64,000 nt of DNA from Pectinophora gossypiella (GCF_024362695.1 NC_065425.1:6577001-6641000), one strand, 5' to 3'. Positions 10,979 to 22,117 are shown, counted from the first letter of the stretch. A program made the numbers and translations. The notes: generated by a model not told the origin, from the sequence alone.

Positions 10979-11842
10979 TTTTTTTTTTTTTTTTTGTTTT
11001 TGTTTTCCCCGAAGGGTAAGGCAAAGGGAACTATGCCCATACAGCCATGTCTGACGTATTTTTTTTCTTGATGATTAATGAAATGATGAAAGGTGATGAT
11101 GATGAAACCTAAGCCCCCACCCTCGGAGTAGACTCCTACTCCGAACCCCAAACGAATTAACTCAAAAGTCCGCATAAACTTTTGAGTTATGAAGCGGCTT
11201 CCCGGCACGAAGCGAAAATAGGCAGATACACTTTGTTTATTGAATACTCCAATATAATAACACTCGCGAATGTCTTCCGACTAACTTAATGCGATCGTTA
11301 ACCACAAAACACCACTTCGTATTAATTATTTAGATTACTCAATGAAGAAAGCAACTGTCCCGTTCCCGTTTCCCGCCGAAAAGCCACAACAACAACCGTA
11401 AACCGAGCAGCCAAGCCGAAACCGTAATTTTTTTTTTTTGTTTTTGTTTTCCCCGAAGGGTAAGGCAAAGGGAACTATGCCCATACAGCCATGTCTTACG
11501 TATTTTTTTTCTTGATGATTGATGAAATGATGAAAGATGATGATGATGAAACCTAAGCCCCCACCCTCGGAGTAGACTCCTACTCCGAACCCCAAACGAA
11601 TTAACTCAAAAGTCCGCATAAACTTTCGAGTTATGAAGCGGCTTCCTGGCACGAAGCGAAAATAGGCAGATACACTTTGTTTATTAAATACTTCTATATA
11701 ATAACACTCGCGAATGTCTTCCGACTAACTTAATGCGATCATTAACCACAAAACACCACTTCGTATTAATTATTTAGATTATTCAATGAAGAAAGCAACT
11801 GTCCCGTTCCCGTTTCCCGCCAAAAAGCCGCCGAAACCGTAA
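10979..11842 (-). repeat. tandem duplication of a retroelement-like 3' end
   Basis: Units at 10979-11427 and 11428-11842 are nearly identical and share a poly(T) start (a poly(A) end on the minus strand), the segment TTTTCCCCGAAGGGTAAGG and CGTTCCCGTTTCCCGCC. Unit 1 has an extra piece of about 30 bp near its right end. The poly(A)-adjacent part resembles the 3' end of the LINE at 35130-35202 (CTGTATGGCTATGTCCCTTT), so this is probably a non-LTR element end. It lies about 130 bp upstream of the GTF2H3 start codon. Open frames in it are repeat artefacts. Confidence 0.8.
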
Positions 11843-12317
11843 TCTGTCAACTGTCAAATTCAAAATGACATCTGTAGTGATGTGCCTCATTGGTGATGTG
11901 CTTCGGAGAAAGCTATTTTATAATCTTTTATGCATTTTTTGGCCCGGTTTAATGTGTTCATGTCTTCGTTATCTTCGTCACAAAAAGTTATTAATTTAAG
12001 AGGGACGTATATATGCTGTTTATATTATGTTATATTAAGAAAACCATATTATTTATAATAAATGTCTTGCGAGAAACTTATTACAAAAGTAAATACTCAA
12101 TCACAGAATAAGTAACAAGGCTTATTCTATGATGGGACTGAATTTAGATTGATTTAACTTAATGTAATGTACGTGTACAGCAATATGGGCTTCTGGCGGG
12201 CCACAGACGTCTTTATAAATTATGAGTCATTTTCCTTCAAGGACATGTTTCATGTCATTGACTCTTCATTGAATTAAGTCGTTGACCCTTTATTTAGCCC
12301 TGAATTTTTTTGTCTCT

Positions 12318-12343
12318 ACTTCCGTTTCTATAGCAACGGAAGT
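12318..12343. promoter_or_regulatory. RFX X-box within a 26-bp palindrome, ropporin promoter
   Basis: GTTTCTATAGCAAC (12324-12337) fits the X-box pattern GTTNCYATRGNAAC bound by RFX factors, which drive ciliary and flagellar genes. It is embedded in 9-bp arms (ACTTCCGTT and AACGGAAGT, the latter ETS-like). It lies about 480 bp before the ropporin start codon and about 40 bp before a candidate splice donor at 12377 (GTG|GTAAGTTG) that could end a non-coding first exon. The motif is seen; its function is inferred from the family of the gene. Confidence 0.7.
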
Positions 12344-12815
12344 TGACAAGCTATATTTGAAAGGAAGGTTTTTGTGGTAAGTTGTTTTTTCAAAATTGTC
12401 TTGCAAATATTCCTTGTACGGTTGTACGTAGTAAATTCAAAGATATGAGTAATTCACATACTTAAATTAATATTTTTATTTGCTTTTTCGTAAATGTACC
12501 TAACGAAATATATTTTTTTATTAAAAGGTAAAACACTGTCTGACTGAATTATTTAAAGTTGATAAGTATACAAGTGTAGAATTATTATTAATAATATGTA
12601 AATAAACATATTTACGCTTATCTATGTTTGCTATCCCTTTCGGGGTAGACTGTACCTACCATCATGGATTCATCCATCGTTCGACGAGATCTTGTAGGTA
12701 TCCACTCTTAGTAGATTTGGTATGTTTTTATTTACCTTCATAGCCATATTGAGTAGTATAAATTTAATTAATAATTCAGTGTAATTTCAGACACTAGCTG
12801 TGAAAAGCTGCCAAA

Positions 12816-12903
12816 ATGCCAGAGTTAGTGGAGCAGATGTACTGCTCGCAACAGATTGTGATACCACCGAAATTCCCTTATATATTGAAACGGTATTGTA
12901 AAG
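12816..12903 (+). CDS. ROPN1L: ropporin-like exon 1 (start)
   Basis: The ATG at 12816 follows an acceptor at 12790 and gives MPELVEQMYCSQQIVIPPKF, close to the ropporin N-terminus. Donor GTGAGT. Confidence 0.92.
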
Positions 12904-15900
12904 GTGAGTTATATCAATAGGGTATTTCACTGTATTTCATGATACATTTATTATAGAATGTTAATCTAGAAATAAAAGCCCGTGGTGATGAATTTCATTT
13001 TACTTTTCGTTTTATTTTCAAATTTGAATTAGGAATTAAATAGCAATGAGCACGATGGTTGACCGCTTTTATCGATGACGTCACTCGGCCAGTATTTTCA
13101 TAAAAGTTCGTTTTGCGTTTCGTAAAAAGTATCTCATTTGACTAACATGTTGAAAAGTTACGCCCAGTACACTCTTGACAATCCACGAAGACTGCGAATC
13201 TTTACACCACAAAGGCCAGTCAAGATCCAAAGGACAATATTATATTAGAGGTACTTATATACTTATTGTAAGACTAAGAAAAATTAAAAAAAAAAACATT
13301 TTTTTTCATTTCCAGCGGCTATAAAAACCCAGCCCTACGACCTACTCCGCTGGTCTTTTGAGTACTTCAAGGCACTGGCTCACAAACGGCCACCTCCTGT
13401 AAAATTGAGACTGGAGTATCCGGTCTACAGCACTGAGGGCGGGTTAACTAGAGGCTGTTTGAAGGTGCTGGCTAATCAGGTAAGGTAGAGACCAGGAAAG
13501 AAGGAAAATCCAGAGATGCTGTAGACTAGGCAGTCGCAAGACATCGCAGAGTGGTATGGGTTGAATACTAGGTAGTGATCACTGTTTCCTGCACCCTAAT
13601 GACTGGTAATATCTGGTGGCAGACGGGTCCCGAAAGAATGCCTAAGAAGTCCACGGGGCCGGGGGTAGAATCTGAACAGACAGACTATTTAGAGGGTCGG
13701 CATTTACGAATCGGTTTTCGCGTTAATTCGGCGCATGCTCCCTGATCTAATAAACAATTCTATAGGAATCCTGTCGATATGGATATTGCAATTTCACGTC
13801 AGACATGCCCAGCTTAGGTAGACAAGGACTGACATCTAAAAATGAACAATTATCTGTCTTTTCGTATGTGCAAAATTCTCGATCTAGTTGGTAACTGCCA
13901 ATGGATTCAGAAGCGTACGAATGGCAATTCCAAATTCAATTTGTGCTACAGAAATGCTTCAGTGTATTTTAGGAATGTGTAATAAACTGTGCGTCATTTT
14001 ACGCTCCCATGTGAGCTAAACGAAGCGCTATTATACGATCCTCTATTTTCCAAATATATTTACATACAACACTCTCCTAGTATACCTACAAAAAGCCGAA
14101 AAGTACAAAATCACGTGGGAGTCCACACTTTGTTTTCACATTCATCAAACAAATGACATCCCTTATTAGTCAATATACCACGCAGTACTATATTTTAGAA
14201 GTTATCTTTTTAGAAGGAAGGTAACTCTTCCTTTATATCTTTTCTATTTTCTCAGTTCATACCTATGTACAATCTCCGTAACGCGGAGATTTCCATTGTC
14301 ATACTTACTTGTCGTATAAAAAATATTGAATTGATCTTCAACAAGTTTATTCATAATAATTACGTTGAAGAAATGTTACTAATACCTACGTACGAACTAA
14401 TGCCACCTCGTAATGGTTGTCAGCTGGCGGGAATGCAGATGGTGCCGCTAGACATATGCAAGGCGGCGTGGCGAGGGTTCTGCCTGGACCCTGAGGAGCT
14501 GCGCAGGATCTTTTGTCTGTGCGAGGTCTACAAGAGGGCGGAGTACGTCTCCTTCTTGCAGTTCATTGCTGTTGCTGGAGGGATGCTCACTAAGGTACTA
14601 AGATGCTTAGAAAATCAAACTTTGTATATTCAAACTATCTATCTTGGCTCTAAGAATACAGCATGAAAGTTGAGCAAAAATAGACATACAGTGGACTCCA
14701 CGCTTTGGACATAAAGCCCTGCATTTGGCCCCGAGGAAGCGATGGAGAGACGACCTTTTAGATGGAATGGAGGATGAACCCTTAGAACAGGGAGAAATGG
14801 AAGCTCAAAGGAGAGGCTTTTTCCTAGCAGTAGAACAATCCGGGGTAGGAAAAAGCAAATAAGTTGCTCCTAGTCCAGCATTGACATGCATCCTATATTA
14901 CAGAGCCTGACCCACACAATGATCCTGCTCTGCGAGACGCTAACCAAGGAGCCTGATGGAGGCTCGGCCGCCATCCCGGTGCACGACTTCCTCATCATGT
15001 ACCGCTTCCTGGCCAGGATGGACGCCTCCGCCGATATGAAGTACGTCAACGGATTCAGGGAAGGTAGGAGTGTTGCTAATGTGTTGTTGTTGCAAATCGA
15101 ATTCCTAAATCTCTATTTGCCCCGGTGGGAAATAAGAGTGAGTTTATATATGGATGTATCTATGTAGGAATGTTGTTGAAGATATTATCAAAGTCACAGG
15201 TCTGTCTGAAATTGTCTACTTAGTCAAGAGTATTAAAGCTCATAAATTAAGTGGTAAAACATCACCTGTTGAAAACTGCATGATAATCCACTCGTTCGTT
15301 ATATGTCGTTGATCTAATAATTAAGCAGTTATGTTTGTTTCCAGGTTGGAAGTTACCAGTCAGTGAGGAAATAGAAGAAGAAGAGATTTTAAAGATGGAT
15401 GAAATTACAGATGTCGTACGTATAATTGATCAATTGCTGAATGTAACAATCTTAAACAGCTACCAAGTAGGAACTTTTGTGAGCTTTTATTTCATTATTT
15501 TTGCAATCGACACCTGTTACACATAAATGGGCTATCTTATATTCTACTATTGATGGCATGGCGTTTGAGTTGGTGGAGAAACACACAGAAGTCAATTTGG
15601 AATACTTTATCTTCTGTGTTAACCCTATGCGGACTTTGGTTTGGTGTTCAAGGTGTCTAGTCTTCAGGTATTCCTACGCCTAAATTGTATACTGACACAT
15701 CCACATTCTGGAATCCTAAACCTAACCAACCCCATCTATACCCATCCCCAGGAATCCACAGACGACTATTGGCAAGAACCGACGGGTAACCTACAAAAGC
15801 TGACTCTGATAAACGACCACGTCGGTAGAACGACAAGACTTAGTGTCAAACTGAACATGCCACTTCTTGGCAAGATAGAACGGTCGCCCTCAGCCGAGAG

Positions 15901-18900
15901 GGCAGGCGAGATAGAGAGGAAGAATTTCTTGATGGAGAGGAAAGGTTGGATTGGAGTTCTCTCGACTTGCCATTTATTCGAGTCTGACTCATCTTCCAGT
16001 GAAATTACTTAAATTAGTCTTTAATTTCAGGGCGTCCTCATCAAAATGCAGAAGTCAATGTTAGTTTAAGTACATTTATTTGAATCGCTTTTTTAGTTAT
16101 CCACAGCTAAACTTACGAATCTGTGTTTGGGGTGTATGTAATCTTTTAACCGAGTAAAATATCTACTAAATAGACGTATCTACGTAATCTTCGTTGGCAA
16201 ACCTGTTCACCACGATTGGCAACTCCCAAGTCTCGCAGGCCAAGTCCAGTAAATATGCAATCGGCTTGAAGAAGATTGAACTCTCCTAAATTGCTAATAA
16301 ATGTTCACAGGAACGGCTGAAGCAACTAAGCGTCGCAAAGTTTGGCAGTTCTGATGTCCATGTTGCACAGGAAGGTGAGAATACTATCATTTTGATAATT
16401 TCGGCCTGACGGGGTGCGTGCCCTAGGTAGTCAGCAACATCAAAGGCTTGTTAGACTTTCTTGGGGAATTAGACTGGCTGGAGTGATGGCGCATATTTCG
16501 CATGATACCAGAAATGGCTAGATTTTTGGTATTATGCGAAATATTCGCTCAGACGTCGAGTCCCCGCTGCCGCTGTTGGTCCCGGTTACTACTTACTGAT
16601 GTAAGTATGTAGTCATTACATGAGCTATCCCAGGGGCCTTTGGCGGCTCAGTAATAACTCTGACACCAGGGTTGATGAGGTTGGTATTCCACCTCAAAAC
16701 CCACGCGATAAGAAGAAGAGACGTCGAGTGGCGAAAAACGACCCTCGAATACCAATACTATCAGTTTGCAGGCTAGATTGACTCGCATCTCGATATTTCT
16801 TCTTCTTCTATTGTTTGTGTTGTGAGGTCAATAACCGACCTCATCAACCATGGTGTCAGGATTGCTGTTGAGCTGCCAACGGCTCCTGATATGGTAAGGA
16901 CACACTTAGAGTGCACCCACCCCGGCCGGTGCCGGCACCGACTGCTTAACGTGACCTCCGTTGCTTGGATCATCTTACTTTTGGACAATCGGGTGATCAG
17001 CCTGCAATGTCCTGACTATACTAGGGTTTACAAAGTAATTTTTGAGGTATATCCTCACTGGGATTGGAACCTGGAACCTTAAAACTAGCAACTTGATACG
17101 GCTGGGTACTATTTTTAGCATATTTTACTTTTAGGAAAGTGCAAATCATAGCATTAAAATCGCACGCGAATCCATTCGATGGTTCTCAAAGTAAGTGCGA
17201 ATATACACAGGACTAATTTTTTACACTAGGTATGTATTCATGTAGCCCAACAATGCCAAATCACACACAGACTTATCAACGTGGTTAGTGCATAATGAAA
17301 ATAAAAAAAATGGGTAAGTAAGTAACTGCTTGGGTTTGACTGAGGGACTAGAAATACCACGGTTGCAAAATTAATTACAATTAATGCCTATTTTGCTTCT
17401 CTTATGGTGTCAGTTGAATTATTGAGTTGTCTAAAGTTCTCTGAGATGGCTCAATTAATAATCAAAATAATTTCTATTGGTTTTTATTAGAAAATAATAA
17501 AATACTTTGCTATAGTATCAGAAATGAAGAAGAGAGAAGAAGACGTCGGAGGAGGGGGACCGGAAGAGCTTAAAGACCACATTGAAATTAAAATATTTGA
17601 TGAAGAAGAAAACCCGGTCGAAGCGGTCTTCTATGGTTCGATCAATTATTAAGAGATAGTAGTGAGACGCGTTACAGTAGTTATAGAAGTAGAAAACGAG
17701 CATGAACTAGTGCAATAGGAACAAAAAGCTAACGTTTAAATTCTACACAATCCATAAAATAGGTAATAATTTTAGTCTTTGCCGAAGTTTGATTTCCTCA
17801 AGATTTCCCAGGGTAAACCCTGGTAAAGGTAAACCTTTACGTTTTGAAATTTTGTTACCTGTATGCAAGAAACTAAATTAGTAAAAATCGAAATTAACAT
17901 CGGCCAATGAATAAATAAATACGCCAAGCTTTAATTAGTTGTAGATGTAAGATATTTATCCAATTTTGTTTTTAAGAAAAAGGTAGAATCATAATCAAAA
18001 ATATATATTAGTCTGGATTTAGATATTATCTTCAGTTTTTAGATCTTAATCTAATAACTCAACTCGGAAATACTCGTACCATTTACGCTTCCGTTATACA
18101 AGACAAAAATTAACTATAGGGGAGCCGGGAGAAAGGTTTGGCGAAGAAGAAGACGAAGAATGGACTGCTGAAGCCATTGACCACAGTGTAGAAGAACCAG
18201 TAAAGGCAGATCCTTCAACTTTCGAAGCTAAATCGAAAATGGCGCAGTCAAAGACACTGCAATCACAAGTAGTCATGCCATCAAAAATGATGTCGGAAGT
18301 CGTGGAGCCTGTCGAGGAAGAACTGACGGAAAAACAGAAGCTAGAGATCTATGTCAACACTGTAAGACGATCGTTTAGTAATCTACATCATCATCATCAG
18401 CCCATTAACGACCCCACTGCTGGGGCACGGGCCTTCCCTATGGATGGATAGGGAGATCGGGCCTTAAACCATCACGCGGGCCCAGTGCGGATTGATGGTT
18501 ATTAACGGCTGCTAATGCAGCCGGAACCAACGGCTTACCGTGCCTTCCGAAGCACGGAGGAGTTCGAGATGAAAACTTTTTTTTGTGGTCACCCATCCTA
18601 TCGCTAAGAGCGTTAACCGCTGCGCCACCGAGCTCCCCGAGCGTTTAGTATATTGGACATTATTATAGGCCTCAATAGACTACTGAAGACAATTTAAGTA
18701 GGATCGGTGTGGTCCTTATTGTAGTTCTTGACTTGGCAAAGCGTGTGTTGTCTAAGTACTTTACTTCATGATTATATTGGATACTGAAACTAATGCTCTG
18801 TAGGATCACTCATCATCATCATCAATTTCAGAGCCACACTCTTGTCGGTGCAGCATTTTCTTTTTTTTTTTTTACTTTTTTGGTAGGATCACTAATAGAT

Positions 18901-21740
18901 AATAAATTATCATTTTCAACTGAAAATGTATCAGTGTTACTAATATTGTCTATTTAGTTTCGGAGCGTCATATCAATCAAGCTTAGGCTAATATCCCCTT
19001 TTCCTTCCTGTTTTCTCCTTGAATATCCTTTTCCCCAGTGTTACCAAGCTCGCGAGGAGCGCCGTGAAGATCTGATTGAGACGTTTGATGAAATTGCAGC
19101 CATCGTGGACAAATTTATGACAGCACATTATGATCTTGGTTAGATTTTAAAACTTATTTGCGTAACACAAGGCAACGCAGCAATTCGTGAATTGTAAGTG
19201 ATGAATGCAAGTTATTTTTTTAAGGTTGAATTTTATCGACGCTTATTTTTGTCGTTGTCTTAAGGTTGTGAAATGGGGAGGGGAAGTACTTTATCTACAG
19301 AAAAAAATAAGTAGATAGGTAGTAGGTATTATTTAAAGTAGATGCGCGAATTCTTGCAGTTTAGTTTTGTTTTAGGCAGGCTTTTACAATTAATGAAGAA
19401 CTTGTAATTTTGAAATGTGTAGCAACAATGCCAATTGAACTGCTGACTTCAGAAATTATGATCACAGCTTGACTATGTAGTTATTGAGTTAGAAACCTAG
19501 AACTATAGAAGTAAGATTTAAATTTTAACAATGCTAAGGAGAACATGAAGTGTTGTTTTATAATCGTGAATGCGATAAGGAAATTAATATAGATAGGAGC
19601 ACTATTGGTGAATTATTAACAATTAACAATGTACGATTTTTTTATAGTGAAATAATTTCCTGACAATTCCAGTAGCATATTAAATAAGACCATATAATCA
19701 TCCTACGAACATTCCCTTCTCGGTTATAATGAAGAATGTTGTTAACAGGAATGGTGGCCGGGCGGCAGATGTCGATAACGAGTGGAGAGTTCATAGTGGC
19801 GCATATTGAGAAGGAGATTTTGGAGTACATTGATGACCAGATTGCCATTTTACCGGACCCGGATCTTAAGAAGAAAAAGGTAAAGAACTAAAGTATCATA
19901 GCACGAAAATAAAACATTTCTATATCTAGGTACTTAAGGAGATACATATGTCGCGATTTCAGGAAAGATTACGATAGGTAGACAAATAAGACATTGCATC
20001 ATTTATTTTAGTAGAAGTTTTTTTATTAGGTGAAGCATTTGATGAAGTTTTTTTCAGATTAGAAAAAAATGACAAAAATACTAAAGCTTTTCTTCGAGAA
20101 TAAACAAACAAATTGAACATACCACTTACTTATCTACTTACTGTAAGAATGATTTTAGCTATGAAGCTGATCATTAGGTAATACGAAAAGATGGATGTTC
20201 TGGGGGGCTAAAGTGGCCACATCGAAGCAATTCATGTAAAAAAGCATCTTATTGCTATTTGACATTTGTTTGCATTATGTACTTACTTTTATATGCGCAA
20301 ATGTCAAATTGCAATATTGCTTTTTTAGATGGATTGCTTCGATGTGGCATTTTTAACCACCCTGTACTTGTTATGGTTCAGAACCTCAAAACAAAAACGG
20401 AACCCATACACGGAAACAAAAACGGATCACTTTGTTGTCCGCCTGCCTGTCAAGACCTTTTTCTCTGAAACACGTGGAGGTATCAAGTTGAAAATAATAA
20501 CAAATACTATGTCTGTGGTCTCTTGAAGTTGTATAAAAATCAAGCTTCTAAATCAATGCAATTCAAACATACGTCGGGGAACAAAAAGCTATGGGGTACT
20601 TTCCATAGAAATATTTAAGCGTTTTTAATTATTGAATATGTGCAGGCGAAACCTGAAGAAGTAGCGATGATTCGGGAGCTGTTGGAGACATTCCTGGATG
20701 AGAATATGGACATCATTGTTCCTGAACTGGAGGAGGTGGAGGAAGAAGAGGAACCGATACCTGATGTAAGATGTATTCAAATAACATCATACTAATACCT
20801 ATTATGAACACGAAAGCTTCTGTGGACGGATAACATAATATAAGCTCACGACGGCGGGCGTCGTACGGCTGATGATGATATCCCAATAGTCAGAGATATA
20901 TCTATTGCAAGACGAACGAAGTACTTACACCTCACCGAGCTTTCTGTTAGACAAACGTGATGGGTGGTGAGCCGTACTGCCATCTATAATGGTCGAACCA
21001 ACTACTCGTATGTTAGTGAAAACTGCACTTAAGATAAATTAATAACTCATTAGTGCAAGTCAGGTATCGGGGTTCAACCCACTGACTTGCTTCTCAAGCT
21101 AGTGGTACACTTACCACAGGACCACAGATTCAAAATAATTAGAATGACAACAGAATATAGTTATTGTATATCGACTAGTGCGAAAGAGACGAGAGATAAG
21201 TTTCTTTCGCACTGGTTGAGTTCAAAGCTTAGACATTCGCTGATTTTATAGCGAGAGGGTTTTAAAGCTAATAAACGGTTATAGATAACGGTGATCTACG
21301 CGGTGCCGGGCATTGGGGGTCCGGTAGACGAGGAAACGATACGAGTGTTCGAGGAGTATGCGCAAGAGGCCTGCAAGGTGCAGGCTGACGTGTTCATGCC
21401 GAGGAACATACGCCACTTCATGTGCCCGCCGCTGGAGAAGTGAGTTTTTTTAAAAACATCCTGAATCTGATCGCGGTATGTACGTAGGCCTTCCTCTTCC
21501 AACTCTACGACTACATAGACAGATTTTATTCCAATTTTGATTTAGAAATTATTAAAAAATATATTTCTATTTTAATAAAAGAATAAGTTTATAAAAGAGT
21601 AAATTTGTGTGCAATAAAGTGTTTTTTATTTAATATCCAGGTACGAAGAATATGTTTACGAAGACTTGGGGCCCAAAACCAAGAAGGAGAGTTTGCAGCA
21701 GAGAGAAGAAGTGCCGGTTGTAGGGAAGATGACAGATTAA
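12816..21740 (+). CDS. ROPN1L: Ropporin-1-like protein with long acidic C-terminal extension, 15 coding exons
   Basis: The ROPN1L family is a sperm fibrous-sheath and radial-spoke component whose RIIa domain docks A-kinase anchoring proteins. The exons join at 12816-12903, 13316-13479, 14424-14594, 14904-15063, 15345-15415, 15752-15944, 16031-16059, 16311-16374, 17522-17635, 18120-18361, 19039-19138, 19749-19879, 20646-20765, 21285-21439 and 21641-21740, giving about 633 residues. Residues 1-195 follow the ropporin plan: RIIa domain (IPPKFPYILKRYCKAAIKTQ, then LLRWSFEYFKAL), GGLTRGCLKVLANQ, and SLTHTMILLCETLTKEPDGG...YRFLARMD. Residues from about 196 on are absent from standard ropporins (about 210-230 aa) and are rich in Glu/Asp. 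Exons 6-9 rest on weaker donors (GTTGGA, GTTAGT, GTTCGA). A split into two genes is possible but no internal start or stop demands it. Confidence 0.85.
12945..13150 (+). repeat. AT-rich dispersed repeat in ropporin intron 1
   Basis: It shares GTTAATCTAGAAATA, GTTGACCGCTTT and CGTAAAAAGTATCTCATTTG with 8405-8580. It is probably a non-autonomous DNA element related to the copies at 2180-2722. Confidence 0.5.
13316..13479 (+). CDS. ROPN1L: ropporin-like exon 2
   Basis: It encodes the rest of the RIIa docking domain (AAIKTQPYDLLRWSFEYF) and the GGLTRGCLKVLANQ segment. Donor GTAAGG. Confidence 0.95.
14424..14594 (+). CDS. ROPN1L: ropporin-like exon 3
   Basis: It encodes LAGMQMVPLDICKAAWRGFC through FIAVAGGMLTK. 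The start at 14424 is preferred over an AG at 14438 because it preserves the spacing seen in ropporins. Confidence 0.93.
14904..15063 (+). CDS. ROPN1L: ropporin-like exon 4
   Basis: It encodes SLTHTMILLCETLTKEPDGG through NGFRE, the best-conserved C-terminal block of ropporins. Confidence 0.95.
15345..15415 (+). CDS. ROPN1L: ropporin-like exon 5
   Basis: It encodes WKLPVSEEIEEEEILKMDEI and TDV. The donor GTACGT at 15416 is followed in frame by readable codons, so the end is fixed only by the splice signal and the phase of exon 6. Confidence 0.8.
15752..15944 (+). CDS. ROPN1L: ropporin-like exon 6
   Basis: It encodes ESTDDYWQEPTGNLQKLTLI through FLMERK. The donor GTTGGA is weak. Reading through instead gives a stop at 16010-16012 and a protein of about 300 residues, a possible short isoform. 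Confidence 0.7.
16031..16059 (+). CDS. ROPN1L: ropporin-like exon 7 (29 nt, tentative)
   Basis: A strong acceptor TTTAATTTCAG is followed by 29 bases encoding RPHQNAEVN. They bridge the phase between exons 6 and 8 exactly. The donor GTTAGT is atypical. Confidence 0.45.
16311..16374 (+). CDS. ROPN1L: ropporin-like exon 8
   Basis: It encodes ERLKQLSVAKFGSSDVHVAQ then E. Acceptor TTCACAG, donor GTGAGA. Confidence 0.7.
16573..16720 (+). repeat. SINE family 1, 3' part
   Basis: It carries TTGGTCCCGGTTACTACTTA and GGGGCCTTTGGCGGCTCA, ending in GAAGAAGA. It lies in ropporin intron 8 next to an opposite-strand copy. Confidence 0.8.
16798..17080 (-). repeat. SINE family 1, diverged copy
   Basis: It runs from a TTCTTCTTC end through ACCTCATCAACCATGGTGTC and GACAATCGGGTGATCAGCCT to the head. 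Together with 16573-16720 it forms an inverted pair in one intron. Confidence 0.75.
17522..17635 (+). CDS. ROPN1L: ropporin-like exon 9
   Basis: It encodes MKKREEDVGGGGPEELKDHI through NPVEAVFY. The acceptor TAGTATCAG fits; the donor GTTCGA is weak but its phase joins exon 10 without a stop. Confidence 0.6.
18120..18361 (+). CDS. ROPN1L: ropporin-like exon 10
   Basis: It encodes 80 residues with an acidic start (GEEEDEEW) and end (EEELTEKQKLEIYVNT). Donor GTAAGA. A SINE is inserted 19 bp downstream of this donor. Confidence 0.8.
18381..18641 (-). repeat. SINE family 3 with 9-bp target duplication
   Basis: It is flanked by CGTTTAGTA at 18372-18380 and 18642-18650. This copy has lost most of the 5S-like segment of the head (CACCCATCC runs straight to CGTTAACCGCTGCGCCACC). 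Confidence 0.9.
19039..19138 (+). CDS. ROPN1L: ropporin-like exon 11
   Basis: It encodes CYQAREERREDLIETFDEIA through TAHYDL. The acceptor CCCCAG is strong; donor GTTAGA. Confidence 0.8.
19749..19879 (+). CDS. ROPN1L: ropporin-like exon 12
   Basis: It encodes MVAGRQMSITSGEFIVAHIE through DPDLKKKK. Acceptor TTAACAG, donor GTAAAG. Confidence 0.85.
20200..20364. mobile_element. MITE, family M2
   Basis: The inverted ends of about 55 bp contain GGCCACATCGAAGCAAT and ATTGCTTCGATGTGGC, with ATTTGACATTTG near the centre. It lies in ropporin intron 12. A shorter, cleaner copy is at 51271-51408. Confidence 0.8.
20646..20765 (+). CDS. ROPN1L: ropporin-like exon 13
   Basis: It encodes AKPEEVAMIRELLETFLDEN through the acidic run ELEEVEEEEEPIPD. 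Phase 0 both ends; donor GTAAGA. Confidence 0.85.
20835..21126 (-). repeat. tRNA-derived SINE, family 5
   Basis: On the minus strand it has a head with the CTTGAGAAGCAAGTCAGTGGG region and a tail ending in ATAAGCTCACGAC (plus-strand view). It matches 22393-22662, 41975-42206 and 49163-49440. It lies in ropporin intron 13. Confidence 0.75.
21285..21439 (+). CDS. ROPN1L: ropporin-like exon 14
   Basis: It encodes ITVIYAVPGIGGPVDEETIR through NIRHFMCPPLE. Donor GTGAGT. Confidence 0.88.
21641..21740 (+). CDS. ROPN1L: ropporin-like exon 15 (last)
   Basis: It encodes YEEYVYEDLGPKTKKESLQQ...GKMTD, with the stop TAA at 21738-21740. AATAAA signals follow near 21924, 22017 and 22078. Confidence 0.88.
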
Positions 21741-22117
21741 AACGGCATCCAGCCTCCGCGGCATGGTACACGCTATCGATATAGACGCGATATAATTATT
21801 CATTGTGAGGTTAAAACAATCGACGATTCATGTTTACCTAAGTAGACAGCATAATCTGTTTGTTAGTTGCAAATTCGCGATACTTGTCGCATCTACCTCG
21901 ATAGCGTGCACCCGGGATAGATGAATAAAAGCGATATCCACATTCCTAGTCACTCTTAGATAGAAGTGCACTAAGCACGGTTTAAAAACTTTATAAATTA
22001 TATTTATTTATTCAGAAATAAATTAATATTCTATTTAATTTTGCGTTTTTATGATGTGTAGATAAACACTGAACCACAATAAAACGAAGATATTGCTGTC
22101 AATATGACACCAACGCG

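Noticed and set aside
10915..11652. Two similar minus-strand frames (97 and 105 codons, MPGSRFIT...)
   Set aside because: They are the same repeat unit duplicated, running into a poly(A)-like lysine tract; this is retroelement 3' end rather than a host gene.
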